Shown one piece after another: positions 33,275-43,340 of a stretch of 64,000 nucleotides of DNA. This DNA comes from Thiemannella venezuelensis (GTDB lineage: Bacteria > Actinomycetota > Actinomycetes > Streptosporangiales > Streptosporangiaceae). The notes beneath the pieces were generated by a model. The model ran no database searches and was not told where the DNA came from. It worked only from the letters and a program-made list of their open reading frames with translations. Position numbers and translations under genes: made by a program. How positions within the stretch are numbered: position 1 is the first letter of the stretch; every line of letters begins with the position of its first letter. The stretch spans positions 186,001 through 250,000 of the forward strand of contig NZ_JACHJJ010000005.1 in assembly GCF_014203605.1 (NCBI RefSeq). Reading direction: 5' to 3'.

Positions 33275-34578
33275 GAATCGTCTCCGAGGGCCCTGGAGAC
33301 CTCCCGGACACGAGTGGCCGGCGAACTCTTCAGCTCCGTGCTGAGCCGCCTGTACTCGGCCGCTTCGACGGGCGTCGCGGTTCCTTCGAGCACCTTGATC
33401 TCGAGGTCCCCGAGATCTTCGCGGAGTTCGTCCGCGCGGGGGGAGTAGGGGGAGTCCACGCCGAACAACTCCGTCACGATGGCGTCGTCGCCGCTGCCGT
33501 ACACGATCCGGCGGTAGAGGTCCTCGTCCGCGACCGCCGGGGGTGCCTGCTCGTCCGGTCCGGGAAGCCGGATGAGGCCGCCGGGGCTGGCGCTCTGGCA
33601 GATGTACGGGCTGTGCGTGGTGACGATGAACTGGATCTTCGGGAAATGAGTCTTCAGCCACTCGCCGATCTTCTGTTGCCAGCTCACATGAAGGTGTGCG
33701 TCTACCTCATCGATCAATACGACTCCCGGGTAGGGGAGCGTGGGAACGTCGTCCCGCTCTTCGATCTCCAGCGAACCGTATGCGCCATGGAGTTGCCGGA
33801 CGATGTCGAGCACCAGAGCTGTCACCGTTCGGTACCCGTCGCTCATCTGGCGTAGCGGGACCTCCTTCGATCCTCGCTGGACCCACAATCCGTCGGAATC
33901 GACGTGACGAATGCGGAGACCGTCGGGAAGGAGGCCATCCGCCAGCAGGCGCAGTACGGAGTCGAGAAGGGCAATGGCCTTCGGACGCTTTTCAAGGCGG
34001 TACAGGTGCTGCTCGACGAGCCAGCTGACGCCTTCGACCAGTGGTTCGTCTTCGTTGAAGAGAGTGCGCGATGTTTGGTGGTGGGTCCACCTGCCGGTGC
34101 CCGGTCGCCCTATCTCAGGGTTTGACAGCCTGCGGAAGGGGCCGTAACCGGCCAGGAACCATCCACGTGATTTCGGCGACCATAGTGTGTAGAGGCGGGT
34201 GTCGTCCTGGGGCCAGGAGGGAAGTCCGTCTTGACCCCATTGCAGCGTGGACCATATCGGATCGGGATATCCGGCATAGGTGAAGAGATCGTCCGCCGCG
34301 TCATCGGCCAGATCGTATGTCAGTTTGACCCGGATGCCGGCGTCGACGGGTTCAGCCGTCGCTCCGAGCCAGAGGTCGGCGAATGATCCGATGGGATTGC
34401 GGGGTCCAGAGACAGCCAGTGCAATGGCCTGTAGCAGAGTGGTTTTCCCGGAACCGTTACGGCCCGCGAGCACCGTCCAGCCGGCGAAAGAGCCATCGGG
34501 CCGGGTGAAGTCCAGGTCGACTTGGCGCGATCCAGAAAAGCCCCGTACGCCGGAGATCTGCAGATTCGCGACGTACAT
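33271..34578 (-). CDS. SMC/RecF-type AAA ATPase, PtuA-like
   Basis: A 435-residue ABC-type ATPase of the AAA_21/RecF class. Walker A is GRNGSGKTT (K45), after the typical LQISGVRGFSG start. The signature-like segment is QMSDGYRT, Walker B is GVVLIDEVDAHLH (D290, E291), and the switch His is in FIVTTHSPYIC. No transmembrane or long coiled-coil segment is present. Codon use is less GC-biased than in flanking housekeeping genes, suggesting transfer. It overlaps the HNH gene by four bases. A Septu-like defence role is inferred from the pair. Confidence 0.82.
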   Translation of the reverse strand: MYVANLQISGVRGFSGSRQVDLDFTRPDGSFAGWTVLAGRNGSGKTTLLQAIALAVSGPRNPIGSFADLWLGATAEPVDAGIRVKLTYDLADDAADDLFTYAGYPDPIWSTLQWGQDGLPSWPQDDTRLYTLWSPKSRGWFLAGYGPFRRLSNPEIGRPGTGRWTHHQTSRTLFNEDEPLVEGVSWLVEQHLYRLEKRPKAIALLDSVLRLLADGLLPDGLRIRHVDSDGLWVQRGSKEVPLRQMSDGYRTVTALVLDIVRQLHGAYGSLEIEERDDVPTLPYPGVVLIDEVDAHLHVSWQQKIGEWLKTHFPKIQFIVTTHSPYICQSASPGGLIRLPGPDEQAPPAVADEDLYRRIVYGSGDDAIVTELFGVDSPYSPRADELREDLGDLEIKVLEGTATPVEAAEYRRLSTELKSSPATRVREVSRALGDDS

Positions 34579-34683
34579 GTCGTCCTCTCGTTCACACGCG
34601 GGGGTGCTTGGGCTAGGTGGTGTGCAAGCCTCACTCTAGGCTTGAGGCTGTTCAGATGTCCTGGTTGCTGAGCGGTCAGGGCA

Positions 34684-35616
34684 TCAGTCTGCGGCGATCA
34701 GCTCGACGCCCTCGGGGAGGCTGCCGTCGTGGGCGGCCTCGGCGAGGAAGAACAGCAGCGTGGCCCGGAACGCCTGGGCGGCGCGGGTGGGCTCGACGTC
34801 CTTGCGGTGCGCGATGGCGATCGTACGGCGCAGGCCGGGCGGGGCCAGGGGGGTCCCGGTCAGCCCGGGGCGGCCGTCCAGCACCATCGAGGGGACGAGC
34901 GCGATGCCCAGCCCCGCCTCCACGAAGCGGAGCACGGCGTCCATCTCCCCGCCCTCCACCGCGAAGCGCGGCTCGAACCCGGCCTGGCGGCACGCGCCGA
35001 GCGTGGCCTCCCGCAGGTCGTACCCGTGCCGGAACATGACCATCGGCTGCCCGCGCAGCTCCTGGATGCGCAGGTACGGCCTGCGCGCGCGCGAGGTCGA
35101 GGGGGAGACGACGACCAGGTCCTCCCGGAGGATCTCCTCGGTGACCAGGGAGGGGTCGTCGCTCTGCAGCGGCATGATGATCATCGCCAGGTCGAGCTGG
35201 CCGCGGGCCAGGGTGCGGACCAGGTCGCGGGAGCCGCTCTCCTCCACCAGCAGCTCGATCCCGGGGTAGGCGCGGTGGAACCTGGCCAGCGCGTCGGCCA
35301 GCAGGCCCGCGTAGAGCGAGGGCGTGGCGCCCAGCCTGACCCGGCCCCGGCGCAGCCCGGCCAGCTCCCCGACCTCGCGCCGGGCGGTCTCGGCGTCGGC
35401 CAGCATGCGGCGGGCCAGCGGGAGCAGCGCCTCCCCGGCGGGGGTGAGCGTGACGTTGCCCCGGGCGCGGCTGAAGAGCGGCGCGCCGAGCTCGGCCTCC
35501 AGCGCCTTGATCTGCTTGCTCAGCGACGGCTGGGCGACGCGCATCCGCTCGGCGGCCTGGGTGAAGTGCCGGGCCTCGGCGACCGCCACGAAGTAGGCCA
35601 GTTGCTGGAGCTGCAC
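34684..35616 (-). CDS. LysR-family transcriptional regulator
   Basis: A 310-residue LysR regulator. The N-terminal winged helix is textbook (MQLQQLAYFVAVAEARHFTQ, then AAERMRVAQPSLSKQIKALE and LGAPLFSRARGNVTLTPAGE). The effector domain follows (RVRLGATPSLYAGLLADALA, GLGIALVPSMVL). It is divergent from the sdhCAB operon with about 220 bases between starts, the usual arrangement for a LysR protein acting on its neighbour. Control of sdhCAB is therefore likely but unproven, and the co-inducer is unknown. Confidence 0.93.
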   Translation of the reverse strand: MQLQQLAYFVAVAEARHFTQAAERMRVAQPSLSKQIKALEAELGAPLFSRARGNVTLTPAGEALLPLARRMLADAETARREVGELAGLRRGRVRLGATPSLYAGLLADALARFHRAYPGIELLVEESGSRDLVRTLARGQLDLAMIIMPLQSDDPSLVTEEILREDLVVVSPSTSRARRPYLRIQELRGQPMVMFRHGYDLREATLGACRQAGFEPRFAVEGGEMDAVLRFVEAGLGIALVPSMVLDGRPGLTGTPLAPPGLRRTIAIAHRKDVEPTRAAQAFRATLLFFLAEAAHDGSLPEGVELIAAD

Positions 35617-35837
35617 GTTTCCCTAGCGTACGGCTGCCGCGGCCGCCGGCCCGGAGCGCCCCCGGGCCGAGGCGCCCGCCGGCCGCGAACGCTGTGAGTT
35701 TCCTCGCACTCGTGATCCTGACCACGGTGTATAAGCCCTGTGTAAGCAGAGTGAATAGCCATCGGCTATGGAAACCACGCCTGCCATGACTTGGACGGGA
35801 CCAAAGTCCCTTTCCTAGCGTCGTGAAGGTGACTGCC

Positions 35838-36605
35838 ATGATTGAGCGCGGAACCTCCACCGCGCCGGTTGACCCCCCAGCGGGCACGCCCGCCAAGCCG
35901 GTGACGACCGGGACAACGCGCAGGAAGAGCGTGGGGTTCCTGGGTTCCTCCAACGGGAGGAAGGCCGTGATGGCCGTCACGGGCGCCGTCCTGGTGCTCT
36001 TCCTCGTCGGCCACATGACCGGCAACCTCAAGGCCTTCTTCGGCGCCGCCTCGTTCAACGAGTACGCGAACTTCCTGCGCACCATGGGCGAGCCGCTCCT
36101 GCCCTACCGGGTCGCGCTCACTCTCGTGGAGGTCGTGCTCGGCGCCTGCATCGTCCTGCACATGTGGTCGGCGGTCTCGCTGGCCCGCCGGGCGGGCAAG
36201 GCCCGGCCGGTCAAGTACGCGGCGAAGCGCAAGTCCCAGGCGGGCGGCTACGCCGTGCACACCATGCGCTACGGCGGCGTCGTCATCCTGCTCTTCGTGA
36301 TCTACCACCTGCTCGACCTGACGTTCGGCACGGTCAACCCGGCCGGCTGGGACGGCACGCCGTACGAGCGGCTGGTGGCGGGCTTCGCTCCCGAGCGCTG
36401 GTGGGTCACCCTCTTCTACGCGGTCGCCGTCGTCATGGTCGGCCTGCACCTGCGCCACGGCCTGTGGAGCGCCTTCCAGACCCTCGGCCTGGCGAGCGGG
36501 CGCAGCTACCGCCCGCTGAAGGGCGCCGCCGCCGCGATCTCCGCGGTGCTGGTCCTCGGCTTCCTGGTGGTCCCCGTGGCGGTCATGAGCGGAGTGATCA
36601 AGTGA
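35838..36605 (+). CDS. sdhC: Succinate dehydrogenase cytochrome b subunit
   Basis: A 255-residue membrane anchor of the second SDH/fumarate-reductase-type complex. Five helices are visible: [77 protein letters not shown] and [17 protein letters not shown]. The haem-ligand-type histidines lie in [23 protein letters not shown] and [13 protein letters not shown]. The ATG at 35838 follows AAGGTG; an in-frame GTG at 35823 is less likely. sdhA follows directly. Confidence 0.93.
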   Translation: MIERGTSTAPVDPPAGTPAKPVTTGTTRRKSVGFLGSSNGRKAVMAVTGAVLVLFLVGHMTGNLKAFFGAASFNEYANFLRTMGEPLLPYRVALTLVEVVLGACIVLHMWSAVSLARRAGKARPVKYAAKRKSQAGGYAVHTMRYGGVVILLFVIYHLLDLTFGTVNPAGWDGTPYERLVAGFAPERWWVTLFYAVAVVMVGLHLRHGLWSAFQTLGLASGRSYRPLKGAAAAISAVLVLGFLVVPVAVMSGVIK

Positions 36606-36670
36606 GCAAGCGCGGCGAGCGAACCAAGAAGAACAGCCGCTCCGCGGACGTGATCGACGAAGGAGGGCGC

Positions 36671-38595
<1,925 letters not shown>

Positions 38596-38599
<4 letters not shown>

Positions 38600-39333
38600 A
38601 CCTCACCCTCAAGGTCTGGCGCCAGAACGGCCCGCAGGACAAGGGCCGCATGGTCACCTACCGGGTCGAGGACGTGTCCCCGGACATGTCCTTCCTGGAG
38701 ATGCTGGACGTGCTCAACGAGCGGCTCATCCTGGAGGGCGACGACCCGATCGCCTTCGACCACGACTGCCGCGAGGGCATCTGCGGCATGTGCGGCATGG
38801 TCATCAACGGCGTCGCCCACGGCGAGCAGGTGGCCACCACCACCTGCCAGCTGCACATGCGGCACTTCGAGGACAACGCGGTCATCACCATCGAGCCGTG
38901 GCGCGCCGCGCCGTTCCCGGTGGTGAAGGACCTGGTCGTGGACCGCTCGGCGTTCGACCGGATCATCCAGGCGGGCGGCTTCATCTCCGTCCCGGCCGGC
39001 TCGGCCCCCGACGCGCACAGCGTCCCGGTGAAGAAGGTCGACGCCGACGCGGCGTTCGACGCGGCCACCTGCATCGGCTGCGGCGCCTGCGTCGCCGCCT
39101 GCCCCAACGGCTCGGCCTCCCTCTTCACCGCCGCCAAGATCACCCACCTGTCCCTGCTCCCCCAGGGCCAGCCGGAGCGCGACTCCCGCGCCAAGGCCAT
39201 GGTCGAGCAGATGGACGCCGAGGGCTTCGGCGGCTGCACCAACACCGGCGAGTGCACGGCGGTCTGCCCCAAGGGCATCCCGCTGGACACCATCGCCCAG
39301 ATGAACCGCGACTACCTCCGGTCGTCGAAGTGA
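38596..39333 (+). CDS. sdhB: Succinate dehydrogenase/fumarate reductase iron-sulfur subunit
   Basis: A 245-residue Fe-S subunit. The 2Fe-2S ligands are in [20 protein letters not shown] and TCQLH, and the remaining clusters are in [19 protein letters not shown] and [18 protein letters not shown]. Its GTG overlaps the sdhA stop as GTGA, so sdhCAB is a tightly coupled operon. It differs from the other SdhB in having the [16 protein letters not shown] form, placing the two complexes in different subfamilies. A strong U-rich terminator follows. Confidence 0.95.
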
Positions 39334-39381
39334 CACGGAGACCGTAAGGTCGTCCCCACCGGGAAGCCCCGGTGGAGAACG

Positions 39382-39420
39382 CGGGCCGTACCTTCGTGGG
39401 GAGGTACGGCCCGTGTTTTC
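39382..39420 (+). terminator. Rho-independent terminator of sdhCAB
   Basis: A perfect 12-bp stem (CGGGCCGTACCT at 39382-39393 with 39402-39413), an 8-base loop, and the U-rich TGTTTTC immediately after. Confidence 0.85.
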
Positions 39421-39591
39421 TGTTGTATGGCTATTTGCCCCGAAATGCTGCTCTCAGGGTTATTTATCCTCAAGCATGTCGCGGGCCACGGCACCGTCTA
39501 CGCCGCGGCCTGGTTCAAGCGCTAACCCGCTGCTTGGATGTGAATCTTTCCGTGCTTGAATAGAAGCGGAGCGTGACGACCCTCTTTCTCA

Positions 39592-39597
39592 TAGCAT
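39592..39597 (+). promoter_or_regulatory. Leaderless-type -10 box of the HigBA-like operon
   Basis: TAGCAT ends seven bases before the toxin ATG at 39605. No ribosome-binding site is visible. Confidence 0.5.
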
Positions 39598-39604
39598 CAA
39601 CGCT

Positions 39605-39961
39605 ATGAGCTGGGGTATGGTGGAACTGGAGCCAGAGGTTCGGGAGTGGCTGGAAAGCCTCCCCGCGGACTCGTTCGCGAAGGTGGTGTTCTATGTCGAG
39701 CTGCTGGCGGCCGAGGGCCCTCTACTGGGCGAGCCCTACACGAAACAGCTCTCGGGAAAGCTACGTGAGCTCCGGTTCCACCTCAACGAGCTCGCTATGC
39801 GGATCACCTATTGGATTGCGCCTCATCGCCGGATCGTGCTCCTGACCGTGTTCCACAAGACACGTACACGCGATGATCGCGAGGTCGCACGTGCTCGGAG
39901 GGCTATGCTCCGCTGCATTGAGCAGGCACATACTCCTGACGAGGAAGAGGAGGCGGTATGA
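39605..39961 (+). CDS. RelE/HigB-type toxin (Gp49-like)
   Basis: A 118-residue toxin of the phage-derived Gp49/HigB class within the RelE/ParE fold. It shows VREWLESLPADSFAKVVFYV, then KQLSGKLRELRFHLNELAMR and the strand ITYWIAPHRRIVLLTVFHKT, with ARARRAMLRCIEQ as the C-terminal helix. The basic Arg/Lys/His cluster (FHKTRTRDD) fits ribosome-dependent mRNA cleavage. The toxin-first order with a downstream XRE antitoxin is the HigBA arrangement. The stop overlaps the antitoxin start as ATGA. The base composition is less GC-rich than in the flanking genes. Confidence 0.9.
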   Translation: MSWGMVELEPEVREWLESLPADSFAKVVFYVELLAAEGPLLGEPYTKQLSGKLRELRFHLNELAMRITYWIAPHRRIVLLTVFHKTRTRDDREVARARRAMLRCIEQAHTPDEEEEAV

Positions 39962-40251
39962 GCGAAAGCTGGCAGGAGCTCAGAGATCGCCGGATGGCCG
40001 AACCAGGTGCGGCTGAGGCGTACGAAGCTGCCAGGCTCGCTTATGAGCTGGGTAAGGCGGTGCGAGCGATGCGAGAAGAACGAGGATGGACCCAGAGCGA
40101 CCTGGCTCGTAGAGCGAGCATGACCCAATCGGCCGTGGCACGGTTCGAGGCAGGGGGCACCATGCCCACTATTCCTCTGCTGGAGCGTCTCGCCGAGGCG
40201 CTGGGGATGCGCCTGAACGTTGGATTCCAGCCACTCCGTGAAGCAAGCTGA
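39958..40251 (+). CDS. XRE-family antitoxin (HigA-like)
   Basis: A 97-residue protein with an XRE helix-turn-helix: LGKAVRAMREERGWTQSDLA, then RRASMTQSAVARFEAGGTMP and LLERLAEALGMRL. It neutralises the upstream RelE/HigB-like toxin and probably represses the operon by binding its promoter. The N-terminal 30 residues (SESWQELRDRRMAEPGAAEA) are the toxin-binding part in related antitoxins. The gene overlaps the toxin by four bases and is followed after 21 bases by another HTH gene. Confidence 0.92.
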   Translation: MSESWQELRDRRMAEPGAAEAYEAARLAYELGKAVRAMREERGWTQSDLARRASMTQSAVARFEAGGTMPTIPLLERLAEALGMRLNVGFQPLREAS

Positions 40252-40272
40252 CCGAGCGGGCAGGTGCTTGCC

Positions 40273-40536
40273 ATGGCTCATCACCCTCAAATGCCGACCG
40301 CTTCCGAGGCCGCAGACCTTTTGAAGGTGAGTCCTTCGACGCTGATCCGTCTACTGGAGCAGGGAGAGATCCCATATGAGCAAGTGGGCGAGGAGCGGCG
40401 GATGTTGCTCCGTGACGTCCTGACCTACCGTGAACGGCGGCGGCATCAGCGTCGTGAGGGGATGGACGAGCTTGTCCGGATCTCCGAGGAGATGAATCTC
40501 TACGAGATTACGGCGACGCCGCGAAGAACACGTTAA
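40273..40536 (+). CDS. Excisionase/MerR-type HTH protein, orphan antitoxin-like
   Basis: An 87-residue protein with a MerR/excisionase-like HTH (TASEAADLLKVSPSTLIRLL, EQGEIPYEQVGEERRMLLRD) and a basic-acidic C-terminal helix (YRERRRHQRREGMDELVRIS). It closely resembles the HTH part of the PIN-linked antitoxin at 55464-55919 (TREAADLLGISRPTLIKLLE). Here no PIN toxin gene follows: the next bases form a terminator and an opposing MerR gene. It may be a leftover antitoxin or an extra regulator of the HigBA-like pair. The ATG at 40273 is preferred over GTG at 40264. Confidence 0.8.
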   Translation: MAHHPQMPTASEAADLLKVSPSTLIRLLEQGEIPYEQVGEERRMLLRDVLTYRERRRHQRREGMDELVRISEEMNLYEITATPRRTR

Positions 40537-40551
40537 GGGCAAAGCGCGGAT

Positions 40552-40593
40552 GCCGCGGGCCGTACCCCTTCTGGAAGGGGTACGGCCCGCGGC
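40552..40593. terminator. 19-bp bidirectional terminator hairpin
   Basis: Bases 40552-40570 (GCCGCGGGCCGTACCCCTT) pair perfectly with 40575-40593 across a 4-base loop, between convergent stop codons. The stem core GCGGGCCGTACC is the same as in the sdhB terminator about 1.2 kb upstream. Confidence 0.8.
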
Positions 40594-40594
40594 T

Positions 40595-41503
40595 TCAGGA
40601 GTGGGCGCGGAGGGCGGCGGCGAACCATTCGAAGGCGGGGACGGTCGAGGGGAACGGCGGGTGGCCGTTGAGGACGCCCATCAGCTGCCAGTAGCGCTCC
40701 ACCCGCCGGTCGGTGAAGGTCTCGATCTCCTCCGCCAGCCGGGCGCGCTCCCCGGCGGAGGTGCCCGGGGCGAGGATCCGGTCCAGGACCGCCCCGCCCT
40801 CGGCGGAGCCGGGGGCGACGCCCGCCGCCAGCGCGGCGCCGGCGTGCTCCAGGATCGGCCCGCAGTCGTACGGCTGCCACGGCTCCTCCGACCGCGCGCC
40901 CGCCACCGCCATCTGGCGCGCCCGCAGCCGGAAGCCCTCGTCCGTGACGAGCCCGGAGAGCTCGATCCAGGCGTCCACCTGCTCAGGGGTCGGGTCGTCG
41001 GGCAGTTCGGCGGGGAGCTGCCGCATCGCCTGTGCGATGTGCGCTCCCGGCGCGCCGGGGTCGAGGCCCTCGAAGGCGCGGTCGACGAAGTCGTCGATCA
41101 GGCGCTGCCGCTCCTGTGCGGAGAGCCGGGCCATCTCGTGCATGAGTCTCATCTCCTCGGTCGTGCTTCCGTGCCGGGCGACCGACCGCAGCACCGCCCG
41201 GCGCAGCCGCAGGACGCGGATCTCCGCGTCGAGGGCGTCGGCGTGCGTCCTGGCGACCTCGGCCACCGTGGCCTGCCCGTCCAGCACCCGCTGCACCGTC
41301 TCCAGGCCCAGGCCCAGCTCGCGCAGGGTCCGGACCAGTTCCAGCCGGGCCACCGCCCCGGCGTCGTAGAGCCGGTGGCCGCCGTGCGAACGGTGGGTCG
41401 GCGGCAGGAGGCCGGTGTCGGACCAGAAGCGGATGGTGCGCACCGTCAGGCCGGTGCAGTGGGAGAGCTGCCCGATGGTGAACAGCTCGGTGCGGTCGGT
41501 CAC
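40595..41503 (-). CDS. MerR-family transcriptional activator
   Basis: A 302-residue MerR regulator. The N-terminal winged HTH is clear (FTIGQLSHCTGLTVRTIRFW, then SDTGLLPPTHRSHGGHRLYD and LELVRTLRELGLGLETVQRV), followed by a dimerisation coiled coil (DALDAEIRVLRLRRAVL). The 180-residue C-terminal domain is helical and likely binds a drug-like ligand; it has no metal-binding Cys motif. The GTG start lies six bases after a GAGGAT -10 box in a promoter with the 19-bp spacer characteristic of MerR control, so autoregulation is probable. Confidence 0.92.
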   Translation of the reverse strand: MTDRTELFTIGQLSHCTGLTVRTIRFWSDTGLLPPTHRSHGGHRLYDAGAVARLELVRTLRELGLGLETVQRVLDGQATVAEVARTHADALDAEIRVLRLRRAVLRSVARHGSTTEEMRLMHEMARLSAQERQRLIDDFVDRAFEGLDPGAPGAHIAQAMRQLPAELPDDPTPEQVDAWIELSGLVTDEGFRLRARQMAVAGARSEEPWQPYDCGPILEHAGAALAAGVAPGSAEGGAVLDRILAPGTSAGERARLAEEIETFTDRRVERYWQLMGVLNGHPPFPSTVPAFEWFAAALRAHS

Positions 41504-41509
41504 GAGACG

Positions 41510-41540
41510 ATCCTCAATCCTCCAGCGGCTGGAGGTTCAA
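41510..41540 (-). promoter_or_regulatory. MerR-type autoregulated promoter with operator
   Basis: Reading the minus strand, -35 TTGAAC (41540-41535) and -10 GAGGAT (41515-41510) are separated by 19 bases. The spacer carries the inverted repeat CCTCCAGC-N-GCTGGAGG (41519-41535). The overlong spacer with a centred palindrome is the hallmark of MerR-activated promoters. Confidence 0.75.
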
Positions 41541-41582
41541 ACCGTTTTCCTCCCGTCGCCCCGTGCACGCCGGCATCGTGGG

Positions 41583-42663
41583 TCAGGGCAGGGCCAGGCG
41601 GATGCCGTTGGCCTCGGCCTCCAGTGCGTCACGGAAGGCGTTGGTGCGGGTGAGATCGGACTCCGCCGTGCTCCGGTCGGAGAAGTCGATCCGGGCGGTG
41701 TAACGGCGGGCGAAGGAGAGCACACCGATGAGCGCGCCGAAGCCGTCGTTGTGCGTCGCGCTCTTGAGCGCGGCGAGATAGTTGACGCGGTAGACCGTCG
41801 GCACGATGACGCGCACCTCGCCTCCGGCGACGAGCTCGGCGTTCATCATGATCCGGGCGACTCGCCCGTTGCCGTCGTCGAACGGATGCACCTCCGTCAC
41901 CAGGAACAAGGGCAGCAGGCGGCGGCGCACACTGTCGGCGGGGAGGCTGGGGAGTACGTCCGGAGGGGCGTCGTGGAGCGCGGTCGCCAGCTTCTCCAGT
42001 TTCTCCATCCGGGACGGGTCGTACGGAGATCCGGTGGCCCGTGCGCGCAGCACCACCGACTCCAGGCCGCCGCCGTCGTGGGTCGCCAGAACAGAGGAGA
42101 GGAGGGTGTCGAGAACCCTCATCTCCGGTTCACGGCGGATGGACGGCGCGATGTCCCTGGCCGCGTCGCGCAGAGCGCTCAGCCCTTCCTCGCCCCGCTG
42201 CCGCATCAGCCGGTCCACCCACTCTTCCAACTCCCGCCGGGACAGGCAGCGCTCCGCCTGCCTGGAGCCGGAACCGGACAGGTTGTCCAGGAGACCTCTG
42301 GCGATGGAACTCATCCACAGGCCGTCGGGCAGCGCCATGTCCCCGGGGGCGGGGCCCGGCCCCGGCCGGGGCCGGATCGTCACCCCCGGCAGGGCGAGCG
42401 CATTGCGTCGTGCGTGGATCGTAGAGGGACCCGTCGGACGGCAGGCCGCCGGTGACGACCGACCTGTCACCGATCACCGCCCCGGGGAACTCGTGGGCGA
42501 CGATCCGCCACAGGTGGCGGCTGACGACCGTCTCGGCGGTCTCGGAGACCTGGGAGGTGTAGATTCCGCGGGCCAGGCGCCGTAGGGTCCCCCGCCGGGC
42601 CGCGCGGGTGAGGACCGCGGTGTCCGACTCGTCGGCGAACACGACTTCAGGCCAGACGGACAT
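41583..42663 (-). pseudogene. Fic-family protein with N-terminal AbiEi-like winged helix, frameshifted
   Basis: Two frames together make a plausible 359-residue protein. The first (from ATG 42663, GAGG upstream) reads SVWPEVVFADESDTAVLTRA, RRLARGIYTSQVSETAETVV and VIGDRSVVTGGLPSDGSLY, an AbiEi-type winged-helix region. After one extra base at about 42420 the second frame continues IHARRNALALPGVTIRPRPG, then LLDNLSGSGS and the complete Fic motif HPFDDGNGRVAR with its downstream helices. Fic enzymes transfer AMP or similar groups to target proteins. Without the extra base the frames join exactly. Either the gene is broken, or the base is a sequencing error, or frameshifting occurs. Confidence 0.8.
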
Positions 42664-42673
42664 GCGCACCTCG

Positions 42674-42742
42674 CCGGTCGGTTTTCCTGCCAGCTTAGCG
42701 ACGCCCGGTCAGCTTTCCTGCGCCTCCGGTCAGCTTTCCTGC
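42674..42742 (-). repeat. Three 17-bp direct repeats upstream of the Fic gene
   Basis: CCGGTCAGCTTTCCTGC occurs exactly at 42705-42721 and 42726-42742 and, with three mismatches, at 42674-42690. The repeats begin ten bases upstream of the Fic start codon and may be operators or a local duplication of the leader. Confidence 0.75.
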
Positions 42743-42777
42743 AGACCTGTTCCGCTCTCGGGTGGTACGGCCCGCCG

Positions 42778-43338
42778 TCAGGCGAGTGCGGCGACGATCT
42801 CCCGGCGCAGGGCGGCGAGGTCGATGCCGGCATCGGCGATGACGCGGGCGCCGAGGCCCTCGCCTTCGCGCAGGATGCCGAGCAGGAGGTGGCCGTCGGC
42901 GATGTCGCGGTGCTTGAGGTTGATGGCCTCGCGCAGTGAGAGCTCCAGCGACTTCTTCGCCCGTGGGGTGAAGGGGATGTGGCGGCCGCCGAACGGGCGG
43001 CCCCGGCGGTCCAGGCGCGGGGGGCGGTCCAGCGCGCCGGGGCCGAAGGCCGCCTCGACCTTCTCCCTGATGGCCGACAGGTCGATGCCGATCGACTCCA
43101 GAGCCTCGACGTCGAGGTCGCTGTCGGTCTGGGCGGGGACCAGCGCGGTGACCGCCTCGACGGCCCTGGCGTGGTCGAGGCCGTGCCGGTCCAGCACCCG
43201 GGCCGAGAGGCTCTCCGGCTGGCCGAGGAGTCCCAGGAGGATGTGCTCGGTGCCGATGTAGTGGTGCCTGAGCCGCCGGGCGTTGTCCTGGGCGAGGACG
43301 ACGGCCTGGCGGGCTTCGCGATGGAAGCGTTCGAACAT
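42778..43338 (-). CDS. Stand-alone Clp N-terminal-domain protein
   Basis: A 186-residue protein made only of Clp N-domain repeats, with no AAA module. The first repeat is MFERFHREARQAVVLAQDNA with HHYIGTEHILLGLLGQPES, and the second is PFTPRAKKSLELSLREAINL with IADGHLLLGILREGEGLGAR, joined by a charged linker. In ClpC this domain binds substrates and adaptors; a free copy could act as an adaptor or decoy. GGAG precedes the ATG at 43338. It is two bases downstream of a small HTH gene and presumably co-regulated with it. Confidence 0.88.
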   Translation of the reverse strand: MFERFHREARQAVVLAQDNARRLRHHYIGTEHILLGLLGQPESLSARVLDRHGLDHARAVEAVTALVPAQTDSDLDVEALESIGIDLSAIREKVEAAFGPGALDRPPRLDRRGRPFGGRHIPFTPRAKKSLELSLREAINLKHRDIADGHLLLGILREGEGLGARVIADAGIDLAALRREIVAALA

Positions 43339-43340
43339 GG

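Noticed and set aside
35823-35837. GTG at 35823 as the start of the second sdhC
   Set aside because: No ribosome-binding site fits it; AAGGTG is well placed for the ATG at 35838 instead.
41519-41535. The CCTCCAGC palindrome as a terminator
   Set aside because: It lies between a -35 and a -10 element with MerR spacing just upstream of the MerR gene, so an operator is the better reading.
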